This document shows, in pieces, positions 1 to 6,099 of a DNA stretch of 18,046 nt. Numbering within the stretch: position 1 is the stretch's first letter; each line of letters opens with the position of its first letter. Position numbers and translations under genes: made by a program. The DNA is from Cyanobacteriota bacterium (GTDB lineage: Bacteria > Cyanobacteriota > Cyanobacteriia > Phormidesmidales > Phormidesmidaceae), in assembly GCA_027483425.1 (NCBI GenBank), contig JAIXUR010000227.1:1-18046 (forward strand), given 5' to 3'. Below the pieces are notes generated by a model. The model was not told the DNA's origin, searched no databases, and saw only the letters and a list, made by a program, of their open reading frames with translations.

Positions 1-68
1 AAGACGGGAATTTTGCTTTCGAGAACTTCTGTCTTAAACGTAGAATCTGTGACCTGAGCAGCTACCAT
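1..68 (-). CDS. trxA: Thioredoxin, N-terminal 22 residues only (cut by window edge)
   Basis: Small redox protein that reduces disulfides in cytosolic target enzymes. Only the first 22 codons lie in the window. The translation starts MVAAQVTDSTFK and ends ESKIPV, which matches the conserved start of cyanobacterial m-type thioredoxins, where the WCGPC active site follows shortly after. That active site is beyond the window edge and cannot be checked. The ATG at 68 gives the usual family N-terminus and has an AAGGA about 10 nt upstream. Two further in-frame ATGs lie 24 and 30 nt upstream and would add a short atypical extension. The assignment rests on N-terminal similarity alone, but the VTDSTFK...LES.IPV pattern is quite specific. 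Confidence 0.8.
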   Translation of the reverse strand, partial: MVAAQVTDSTFKTEVLESKIPV

Positions 69-351
69 GCCTAAGTGTTCCTTGCCTTTCATATCCATAG
101 GTAATCTTACCACAGCCAATCCCCGGCGACTTTAGCTGTTCGTCAACATCCTGATCCCCACCGGAACGGCCAGGCCCTCGAGTGCTGCCGCACCGCAGTT
201 GTTAGGCCCTCGAGCGAGGCGGGGAACAGGCGGCTGAGAGGTTGGGGACTAGCCCCGACAGGGCGATGGGTGATGTCTGGCAATGGCTTGGCGCGTCACC
301 CTAAGATCTCGAAGCCCCTAGTACAGCCTGGCGTGGATCAGTCCACCAGCC

Positions 352-373
352 CTGATACCTGACACCCGACACC
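352..373. repeat. Tandem heptamer array CTGAYAC/CCGACAC, left part
   Basis: Three consecutive 7-bp units, CTGATAC, CTGACAC and CCGACAC, lie immediately left of the IS. The array continues on the far side at about 1708-1723 with CCGACAC and CTGACAC. Short tandem heptamer repeats of this sort are a known class in cyanobacteria (STRR). Removing the IS and one 9-bp target copy gives four in-register heptamers. Confidence 0.75.
365..373. repeat. Target-site duplication, left copy
   Basis: CCCGACACC directly abuts the left IS end and is repeated exactly at 1707-1715 on the other side. Nine base pairs fits IS4-family members such as IS10 and IS50. Confidence 0.75.
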
Positions 374-390
374 CTTAGTGGTGCAGAAAA
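374..390. repeat. IS terminal inverted repeat, left
   Basis: CTTAGTGGTGCAGAAAA is the exact reverse complement of 1690-1706. It marks the end of the element downstream of the transposase stop. Confidence 0.85.
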
Positions 391-403
391 CTCTGTAGCA
401 GTC

Positions 404-1588
404 TCAGAATGAGAATGAAACGACCCTAGAGAACTCAATGCGGCAGTCCAAGGCGTCTCGTTTGGCCTGAGAGGCGCAGGCGGGCGGTGGATTGCACTTA
501 GGAGGCAACCCTTGGAGGATGGGCAGGGGCAGTCGCTCGTAGCAGAGGCGGGCCAACTCCCGCAGACCGAGTTGCAGAAAACTCAAGCCTCGGTCGCCAT
601 GCCAATCCAGACGAGTCCGTTGGCCCGCCTTAACCAGCATCATGCCCAACACCAGGGCAATCAAGTAAGCGCAATCCAGCAGCATAAATAAGCGGGTCAA
701 AACGTCGGCATCGCGTAAACCCGAGTCAAGGACATTCAAGGCCGCAGACTTGTAATCCTTGAAGTGGTGCTCTATGCCGCCAAAGCGCTGGCCGTAAAGC
801 GCAAAGGTTTGCAACGAGACCGCTTGACGAGATAATACGGCCCAGGTGTCTTGCGCACCAGGAACATTAGCCGTCGCTAGATGAGCCTCAATATCGCCTA
901 ACACGCGCACCGGCCCCACCAGATAGGCCTGTTCTGGGGGCGGAAAGTAACTCGCTACCGGTTGAGTGCGACCGTTAGGGGTGGTGACCAACAGGTCTGA
1001 CTTCACCCGAATCGCCCAGTCCCACTGTTGTTTATTCAACCAGCGCATCAACTCACCATGTTTCTCCTCCGGAGACGCTCCGCGAACAAACCCTCGGTCG
1101 GCCAACAACGTCACCTGCACCTCCGGTGGCAAGACGGCTTGGGCGCGCTCTAGCACGGGCTTGTACTGCTCAAAGCCAACGGTAGCACTGCCATGCTCCA
1201 GCACCACTTGTGCCAGGGTGAAGGAGCGACCACCCCAGACGAAGCACACTTCTATCAGACAAAATTGATCCCACAGCATGCTGGTGTCCAGCGTCAGAAG
1301 AATCGCCTCTCCCGCAAAGGCTGACAGCGCCTGCCGCAGCATCGGTTCGTAGTAGCGTTCCGCTGTGATCTGCGGGTTATGGAGAAAATAGCTCAGCCGT
1401 CCCATATGGGCTCGGGCTTGGCAATCGCGATGCGATAAGTAAGGGATCCACCGTCCTAAACAGGCCTCGCCGGACTGCAACACCGCGGCCACAATTTCGG
1501 CGAACCCTTGCAGATGCCGTTGGTCTTTGGGCTGCACCCATTGACTCAATTGGTCTTGCAGTTGACGATACAAGAGGGGTGTTTCCAT
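404..1588 (-). CDS. IS4-family DDE transposase
   Basis: The 394-residue protein catalyses cut-and-paste transposition of the element that encodes it. The DDE triad is visible: D101 in LLTLDTSM, D164 in TLLADRGF, and E273 in the stretch YGQRFGGIEHHFKDYKS at residues 265-281. That stretch is the Y..R....E......K signature of the family, here with one extra residue between R and E. The N-terminal 90 residues are helical and probably bind the element ends. The frame is uninterrupted and family-sized, so the gene looks intact. It fills the IS and stops 14 nt before the left inverted repeat. No clear Shine-Dalgarno sequence precedes the ATG at 1588, which is common for transposases. No neighbouring gene depends on it. 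Confidence 0.88.
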   Translation of the reverse strand: METPLLYRQLQDQLSQWVQPKDQRHLQGFAEIVAAVLQSGEACLGRWIPYLSHRDCQARAHMGRLSYFLHNPQITAERYYEPMLRQALSAFAGEAILLTLDTSMLWDQFCLIEVCFVWGGRSFTLAQVVLEHGSATVGFEQYKPVLERAQAVLPPEVQVTLLADRGFVRGASPEEKHGELMRWLNKQQWDWAIRVKSDLLVTTPNGRTQPVASYFPPPEQAYLVGPVRVLGDIEAHLATANVPGAQDTWAVLSRQAVSLQTFALYGQRFGGIEHHFKDYKSAALNVLDSGLRDADVLTRLFMLLDCAYLIALVLGMMLVKAGQRTRLDWHGDRGLSFLQLGLRELARLCYERLPLPILQGLPPKCNPPPACASQAKRDALDCRIEFSRVVSFSF

Positions 1589-1689
1589 GATGCTGGCCTT
1601 GAGTTGGGGAATTCAAGCCTCTCATGAAATGCCCCGCCCCATCTACCCTGTCTCATTTGAGACTCCTTGCACAGAAACCCTTTCAGGAC

Positions 1690-1706
1690 TTTTCTGCACC
1701 ACTAAG
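1690..1706. repeat. IS terminal inverted repeat, right
   Basis: Exact reverse complement of 374-390. It lies about 100 bp upstream of the transposase start, so the region between them (1589-1689) must hold the transposase promoter. Confidence 0.85.
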
Positions 1707-1715
1707 CCCGACACC
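1707..1715. repeat. Target-site duplication, right copy
   Basis: CCCGACACC, identical to 365-373 and directly abutting the right IS end. The heptamer array resumes after it. Confidence 0.75.
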
Positions 1716-1771
1716 TGACACCCAAAGCACAGTAGCTGTCTTGACCCTGTAGAGTATGCCCCATTAAGAAA

Positions 1772-1796
1772 CCGCCCAGGCTTGTGGCCTGGGCGG
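1772..1796 (-). terminator. Strong GC stem-loop, possible minus-strand terminator
   Basis: CCGCCCAGGC pairs perfectly with GCCTGGGCGG around a 5-nt loop, giving a 10-bp stem. Read on the minus strand it is followed by TTTCTTAAT, a short T-rich tail. Read on the plus strand the tail is G-rich. No live gene ends here, so it may be left over from a lost gene. Confidence 0.4.
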
Positions 1797-2358
1797 GGTG
1801 TGGTGTGAGGAGTGAACGGAAACTTTCGTCTCCGCTTTCATTCATTCTACTGTGGACGATTGGGAATCTGCCATCCGTCAGTGACATTCTCAACAATTTT
1901 ATGGTAACCACAAATTATTGGCATACCGGAGAGTTGACCTGAGCAAGGGCCGACATTCCAGGACTGGTATGGGCTGGTGAGGCAGCCTTCCAGAAAGGTA
2001 CCCAGTGGGTGGTGCAGTTGGCGTTTACCCTGATCGCTAGCGCTACCATTACCGTGATTTTGACCACGGTGTTTAAGTAGGCGTGCTCCCCTTGGGGCAC
2101 CAACGTCAATCCTGGAGTCAGTTAGGCCTGACAGAGGCAAAGAACTGGTTGCGCCGTTGTCCTATGGGTCGGATGCCCAGGGGAATGGTGGGCAAGGGAC
2201 ACGCAATAAAATAAGGTACCAATTACCGACTTTCCCAGTGGTGCATTGCTGCACAAATGTACCCTACGACGATCAACACGCTTGGTACTTTATTTAGACG
2301 CGTGTCCCTAAGCAAATTTCGGGGAAAGAAGATACCCTCGGTAGGGGTGTAGTGCCTG

Positions 2359-2526
2359 ATGCGGGGGCAGGTTGATGCCATCGCCACCCTGAATGAGCGG
2401 TGGATCAAAGAACGGCCTAGCTACGGTCTGGTGACGAACGGCAGCGAGTTTATCTTTCTCAAATTGCACCATCGCTCCACGCCTTTGCCAACCCACCCCT
2501 ACCTCCACCGAGTCGGGGACGGTTAG
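2359..2526 (+). pseudogene. Remnant of a cyanobacterial restriction-endonuclease (R subunit)-like gene
   Basis: A 55-codon frame from ATG to TAG. Its middle, PSYGLVTNGSEFIFLKL, resembles the core of the short cyanobacterial proteins annotated as restriction endonuclease subunit R (PD-(D/E)XK fold, HsdR N-terminus-like). In those a Pro-x-x-GLVTNG-x-x-FIF-KL segment follows the catalytic lysine. The preceding residues loosely fit the same helix. The rest of the family, including the catalytic D...ExK residues upstream and the C-terminal helices, is missing. An in-frame TAG lies two codons before the ATG. It is therefore a fragment, not a working gene. The assignment comes from memory of the family motif and needs a protein search. 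Confidence 0.45.
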
Positions 2527-2564
2527 CCTGCTTTTGCGCAGGAGAAAATGATCCCGAACTCAGG

Positions 2565-2602
2565 TCTTCAAACATCCTCTAAATCTTCAAACACCCTCTA
2601 AA
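2565..2602. repeat. 19-bp tandem duplication at the end of cax
   Basis: Two adjacent copies (2565-2583 and 2584-2602) of TCTTCAAACAYCCTCTAAA differ at one base. The right copy contains the cax stop codon (2598-2600), and the left copy lies just downstream of the gene. Confidence 0.8.
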
Positions 2603-3677
2603 CCGGATGGAAGAAAAAGGCTGCCCCCAAAATCACAAAGGTCGAGAGCAGCAGCACCCCTTCTAACCAGTTGGAGCGGCCATCTAGGCTAATGAGGTTT
2701 GCAAAGGACACCGCAATCACCACTGCAATCACCTCAAACAGACCAAAGTTGAGGTCCATGGGCTGGCCAATAAAGTAGCCGATAATGACCAACACAGGGG
2801 CCACCAGCAGGGCAACTAGCAGGCTCGACCCCATGGCAATGGAGACAGCTAGATCCATATTGTCTTTGCTAGCCACCCGCACGGCGGTCACATATTCTGC
2901 CGCACCGCCCACTAGGGGCAGCAAAATGACCCCGGTAAAGAGCGCGGTAAACCCCAAGCTCGTGGCGGCTTCTTCCACCGCTCCGACAAAAATCTCAGAC
3001 TCAACGGCAACCCCAATGGTGGCGGCCAAGAGTACGCCGAGCCAGAGCCATACATTGGGCTTTTCGGCCTCACCGTGGTCCTCGCCTTCTAGAACGGAGA
3101 CCCCCACCTCGTAGAGATAGCTATGGGTTTTTAGGGAAAACAGTAGGGTGAGCCCGTAGACGACAATCATCACCCCGGCCACCGTCAGCGACAGTTGGCT
3201 GATGGCCTTGGGTTCAACGATGTTCGAGGTGTTGATCACCATAGCGGGCAGGACAATGGCAATCACCGCCAGGGTCATGGTGGATCCATTGATGCGGGCC
3301 ACCGTTTGGTTAAAGGTCTGCTCTTTGTAGCGCAACCCACCAAAGAACATCGACAGACCCATCACCAGCAGCAGGTTGGCCAAAATTGACCCAGTAATGC
3401 TGGCCTTAACAATGTCAATTAGGCCCGCCTTCAGCGCCACCAGGGCAATAATCAGCTCCGTGGCGTTGCCAAATACCGCGTTGATCAATCCTCCAATGGT
3501 CGGCCCTGTCACCACCGCCAGTTCTTCGGTGGCGGTGCTGAGCCAAATGGCCAGGGGCACAATGGCGATCGCCGATAGGCCAAAGATGGTCAGGGCTCCC
3601 CACTCGAGCCGTTCCGCCACAATCGAAATGGGGATAAAAATCAGTAGCCCTAGGGAGACAATATTTTTTATCGACAT
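2598..3677 (-). CDS. cax: Calcium/proton (cation) antiporter, CaCA/CAX family
   Basis: A 359-residue inner-membrane antiporter expected to expel Ca2+ in exchange for protons. It has about eleven hydrophobic segments in two homologous halves joined by an acidic cytosolic loop (EGEDHGEAEKP, about residues 197-207). The first alpha-repeat motif is canonical, GNATELI at 70-76, followed by a helix with the conserved GSILANLL. The second repeat reads GGAAEYVTAV at 257-266 where CAX proteins normally have GNAAEH. The acidic residue is kept (E74 and E261). Length is normal for bacterial members. It lies 66 nt downstream of the KaiB-domain gene on the same strand, with a possible terminator between them. 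No clear Shine-Dalgarno precedes the ATG at 3677. The ion specificity is inferred from the family. Confidence 0.9.
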   Translation of the reverse strand: MSIKNIVSLGLLIFIPISIVAERLEWGALTIFGLSAIAIVPLAIWLSTATEELAVVTGPTIGGLINAVFGNATELIIALVALKAGLIDIVKASITGSILANLLLVMGLSMFFGGLRYKEQTFNQTVARINGSTMTLAVIAIVLPAMVINTSNIVEPKAISQLSLTVAGVMIVVYGLTLLFSLKTHSYLYEVGVSVLEGEDHGEAEKPNVWLWLGVLLAATIGVAVESEIFVGAVEEAATSLGFTALFTGVILLPLVGGAAEYVTAVRVASKDNMDLAVSIAMGSSLLVALLVAPVLVIIGYFIGQPMDLNFGLFEVIAVVIAVSFANLISLDGRSNWLEGVLLLSTFVILGAAFFFHPV

Positions 3678-3695
3678 AGATAACCAATCAGAGAA

Positions 3696-3721
3696 AATAT
3701 GGGCAACGACGATGCCATATT
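3696..3721 (-). terminator. Stem-loop with T-rich tail between the KaiB-domain gene and cax
   Basis: On the minus strand, AATATGGCA pairs with TGCCCATATT (one bulged base) around a 7-nt loop and is followed by TTCTCTG; the T run begins in the stem. It starts about 20 nt after the upstream gene's stop. It could end or attenuate transcription before cax. The AT-rich stem makes it weak. Confidence 0.4.
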
Positions 3722-3743
3722 ACTCCCTATCCAGAGGGCTCAA

Positions 3744-4502
3744 CTACCCTACCCCTAGCAGCTGCATCATCTGTTTCTGACTGGCGACATTGCCCACTAC
3801 CCGCCGCACCGGGCCGGGGGAAACCTGAATCAGGGTCGGTGTGGCCGAAATGTTGGCAGCTTCGGCCTCGTTGGGGTGGGTGGTGACGTCAATGACCTGG
3901 AGGGTGTAGGCGCTGGGCAGGGTTGACTCGAGGGCGCGGTGCAAGACCCGCAGCATCTTTTCGGTGGCGGCGGTCTCGGTACCGCTGACAAACAGCTTAA
4001 AGCAGTGGGGTTGAGGCAAATCGTCTAGGACGGTGGCCGTCAGGAGAGAGGTCTGCCTGAGGTCAGCGGTGGCCTGGTCAACGCGCATGACCAGATCGTG
4101 GCAATCCCAGAGCTGGGGAAAACTGGGCCGGTAGGACTCAATCAGCGCCACAGAGCAAGCTTCAGCGTCGCTGTAGTTGGGCTGCCACTGCAAGTCCCCC
4201 AGGCCAAACAGGGCGTTGAGCAGGGGCTGAAACCGCAGGGCGCGAGGGTAGGCCTCTGCCGCCGTAACGGGAGTTTGGGTGGTGGGGTTAACCCAGCGAT
4301 CGACGGTGGCGGTGAAGCAGGGCAGCAAAAAATAGGGCGGCTCGGTTAGACCCAAGTGGCCCTGCAGCGCGGCGCACAGATCGAGATGCCAGTGGGCTCG
4401 CTTGTGCTCGTCGAGACAGTAGACGCAGTCGCCCCCAGGGGTAAAGAGGGCAATGCCCTTAAAGCTAGAGGCGACCGGGCCAACGATGGGGGAGTTAGAC
4501 AC
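3744..4502 (-). CDS. CxxC protein with C-terminal KaiB-like (thioredoxin-fold) domain
   Basis: About 252 residues from a GTG start at 4502. The C-terminal part (about 166-252) resembles KaiB: KLFVSGTETA, then LQVIDVTTHPNEAEA, then ISATPTLIQVSPGPVRRVVG. This follows the KaiB pattern K-L-Y-V-A-G...VIDV...P..AE...I-ATPTL...PPPVR.I-G, including the two conserved prolines. The N-terminal 165 residues are not a family I can name; they carry CVYC at 26-29 after FTPGGD and several more cysteines. The GTG start overlaps the end of pilT by 8 nt (GTGTCTAA), which suggests translational coupling. An ATG at 4583 would bury 27 extra residues inside pilT and is less likely. Function is unknown; clock-linked or redox-linked control of the PilT motor is only an inference. 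Confidence 0.72.
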   Translation of the reverse strand: MSNSPIVGPVASSFKGIALFTPGGDCVYCLDEHKRAHWHLDLCAALQGHLGLTEPPYFLLPCFTATVDRWVNPTTQTPVTAAEAYPRALRFQPLLNALFGLGDLQWQPNYSDAEACSVALIESYRPSFPQLWDCHDLVMRVDQATADLRQTSLLTATVLDDLPQPHCFKLFVSGTETAATEKMLRVLHRALESTLPSAYTLQVIDVTTHPNEAEAANISATPTLIQVSPGPVRRVVGNVASQKQMMQLLGVG

Positions 4503-5781
4503 GGCCCCGCAGCATTTGGGCCATTTCATTTTGCTTGGGTGACATTTCGAGGGCGGTCTCTTCGGTAATGCGCCCCGACTCATAGAGGGCGTAGAGCGAC
4601 TGGTTCATAGTGCACATGCCGTCGAAGGTACATTTCGGAATCAGGGCCTCGACTTCGTCGAGCTGGCCCCGCAGAATGTAGTCTTTGATGGCGTCTGTGT
4701 TGATCAGGATATCGTGGAAGGCCGCCCGCTTGCCATCGGTCGTGCGGCAGAGACCCTGGGCGATCACCGCCACCAGCGATTCAGCTAGGGAGACTCGCAC
4801 GGGGGCCTGCTGTTCTGGCTCAAACAGGTTGAGAATCCGCTCTACGGTTTTGACGGCGCTATTGGTGTGGAGGGTACCCATGACCAAGTGACCGGTTTGG
4901 GCTGCTTTCAGGGCGGTGTTCACGGTCTCTTTGTCCCGCATTTCACCGATCAGAATGATGTCGGGGTCTTCCCGCAGGGAGGCCTTGAGGGCGTTGTCGA
5001 ATTTTTGGGTGTGCATGCCCACTTCCCGCTGCTTGACCAGCGATCGCTTGCTCTGGTGCACAAATTCCACCGGATCCTCGATGGTGATGATGTTTTTGGG
5101 CATCTCGGCGTTGACGTAGTCAATCATCGCCGCCATGGTGGTCGATTTCCCTGAGCCCGTCGGCCCGGTGACCAGAACCAGACCTTTGTGGTAGTGGCAC
5201 ACATCCCGAAAGATCGGTGCGAACCCGAGCTGGTCGAGGGTAAGAATTTTGACCGGAATCAGACGCAGCACCATGGCGGGGCCACGCAGCGAGTCGAAGA
5301 TGTTGATCCGGATGCGGGTGAACTCGTACTGGGCGGCCCCGTCAAAGTCGAGGGTTTGGCGAAACTCTTGAATTTCGTCGGGTTTGAGAATTTCGCTCAG
5401 CCAGCCGAAGAAGGTGGCTTCGTCGGTGACGGGGTACTCGGTGGGTGCAATCTCGCCGCGATCGCGAAACCTAGGTATCTCACCCACGCCCAGGTGAACG
5501 TCAGAAAAGCCTTTGTCGAAGGCTTCACGCACAATTTTTTCGAGGGTGACACCGTTGCCCACCCTGAGGGTTTCAGCGGCCTTGGGCATCGGCGGTGGAG
5601 ACGCGGGACGGTGGCGTGCCTGGCCAAGGGCGGCGGCTTGACCGGCTGCCCGCGCTGCCGCCTGGGCCCGCGCTTGGGCAGTAGCCTGGGCAGTGGCCGG
5701 GGTCTGGGCAGTAGCCTGGGGCGGTCTAGGGGGTGGCGGTGGTGCGGGTTGGGTTCCAGGAGGGTTGGGTAACTCAGCCAT
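4495..5781 (-). CDS. pilT: Type IV pilus retraction ATPase, PilT (PilT2-like, Pro/Ala-rich N-terminus)
   Basis: Hexameric motor ATPase at the base of the type IV pilus, driving pilus retraction, twitching motility and often phototaxis. All PilT motifs are present (428-residue numbering): Walker A GPTGSGKST at about 206-214, Asp box ITIEDPVEF, Walker B DPDIILIGEMRD at about 273-283, and His box TGHLVMGTLHT. The first 65 residues are a low-complexity Pro/Ala/Gln region absent from standard PilT, whose usual length is about 350. The ATG at 5781 is preferred because GGAG lies 9 nt upstream; an in-frame ATG at 5796 would add five residues. It overlaps the KaiB-domain gene downstream. No pilB or pilC is adjacent, so this is probably an accessory PilT. 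Confidence 0.9.
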   Translation of the reverse strand: MAELPNPPGTQPAPPPPPRPPQATAQTPATAQATAQARAQAAARAAGQAAALGQARHRPASPPPMPKAAETLRVGNGVTLEKIVREAFDKGFSDVHLGVGEIPRFRDRGEIAPTEYPVTDEATFFGWLSEILKPDEIQEFRQTLDFDGAAQYEFTRIRINIFDSLRGPAMVLRLIPVKILTLDQLGFAPIFRDVCHYHKGLVLVTGPTGSGKSTTMAAMIDYVNAEMPKNIITIEDPVEFVHQSKRSLVKQREVGMHTQKFDNALKASLREDPDIILIGEMRDKETVNTALKAAQTGHLVMGTLHTNSAVKTVERILNLFEPEQQAPVRVSLAESLVAVIAQGLCRTTDGKRAAFHDILINTDAIKDYILRGQLDEVEALIPKCTFDGMCTMNQSLYALYESGRITEETALEMSPKQNEMAQMLRGRV

Positions 5782-5796
5782 AAAAGGGTTCTCCAT

Positions 5797-6099
5797 GATG
5801 GACTCGACACCAATAAGTACGACAGCCGGGCAAGCGAAGCGCCGCTCATCTACCCGTGGAATACAGTCAGGTTGCCCACTTTGGCCTTAGAAGTTACCCC
5901 ATCCGGGATCGGGTGCCAGGTCAGCAGGTGGGCGTCAACCTCAGCATGGGGCTAAGCCAGAGAGTATCCCAGTTTCCCCCCAGTTTTTCCTCTGGCAGCG
6001 TCCCCTGTCCTAAATTGTCTGGCCAACGCTACCTAATAACCCCAAAGTATACGTCATGATCCCTAGGTACGTTTCCCTGGGCGCGGGCTGGGCCACTGG
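5797..6099. other. Intergenic region between crtL and pilT
   Basis: About 300 bp with no credible gene. It must hold the pilT promoter. A TATACT on the minus strand at 6046-6051 could be a -10 box, but no matching -35 is evident and it lies about 265 bp from the start codon. I found no RNA gene. Confidence 0.4.

Larger units (their letters stand above)
69..373. other. Non-coding stretch between trxA and the IS
   Basis: No convincing reading frame on either strand. It should contain the trxA promoter; a TTGACG on the minus strand (146-151) is a possible -35, but I see no good -10 at the right distance. An 11-bp direct repeat AGGCCCTCGAG occurs at 172-182 and 204-214, and a GC hairpin lies around 240-258. 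The right end runs into the heptamer repeat that the IS interrupts. Confidence 0.5.
374..1706 (-). mobile_element. IS4-like insertion sequence, apparently complete
   Basis: A 1333-bp element bounded by 17-bp perfect inverted repeats (374-390 and 1690-1706, CTTAGTGGTGCAGAAAA) with weaker pairing beyond them. It is flanked by the 9-bp direct repeat CCCGACACC. It carries one transposase gene on the minus strand that fills most of its length. Intact ends, an intact reading frame and an undamaged target duplication indicate a recent, possibly still active insertion. The IS4 assignment rests on the DDE residues, the Y..R....E......K signature and the 9-bp duplication. The exact subgroup is not determined. 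Confidence 0.85.
1707..2597. other. Decayed gene-poor region right of the IS
   Basis: About 890 bp with no intact recognisable gene. It holds the end of the heptamer array, a GC-rich stem-loop (1772-1796), a stop-free membrane-like stretch (1943-2080, plus strand), a restriction-endonuclease-like remnant (2359-2526) and a 19-bp tandem duplication at its right end. Open frames of 60-97 codons on the minus strand here resemble nothing I know and have no supporting start signals. No HIP1 octamer was seen. This looks like a graveyard of transferred DNA. Confidence 0.55.

Noticed and set aside
172..214. 11-bp direct repeat AGGCCCTCGAG as a possible CRISPR or attachment site
   Set aside because: Only two copies, 32 bp apart, no spacer structure, no integrase nearby.
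352..373. Heptamer array as a CRISPR
   Set aside because: The units are contiguous with no spacers; this is a simple tandem repeat.
1847..2140. 97-codon minus-strand frame right of the IS
   Set aside because: No recognisable domain, no ribosome-binding site, and it lies across a hydrophobic remnant on the other strand.
4503..4583. ATG start at 4583 for the KaiB-domain gene
   Set aside because: It would overlap pilT by 89 bases and add 27 basic residues unlike the rest; the GTG at 4502 gives a normal 8-nt overlap.
5188..5772. 194-codon plus-strand frame inside pilT
   Set aside because: Antisense to the PilT Walker motifs and the Pro/Ala-rich region; the Gly/Arg-rich product reflects codon composition.
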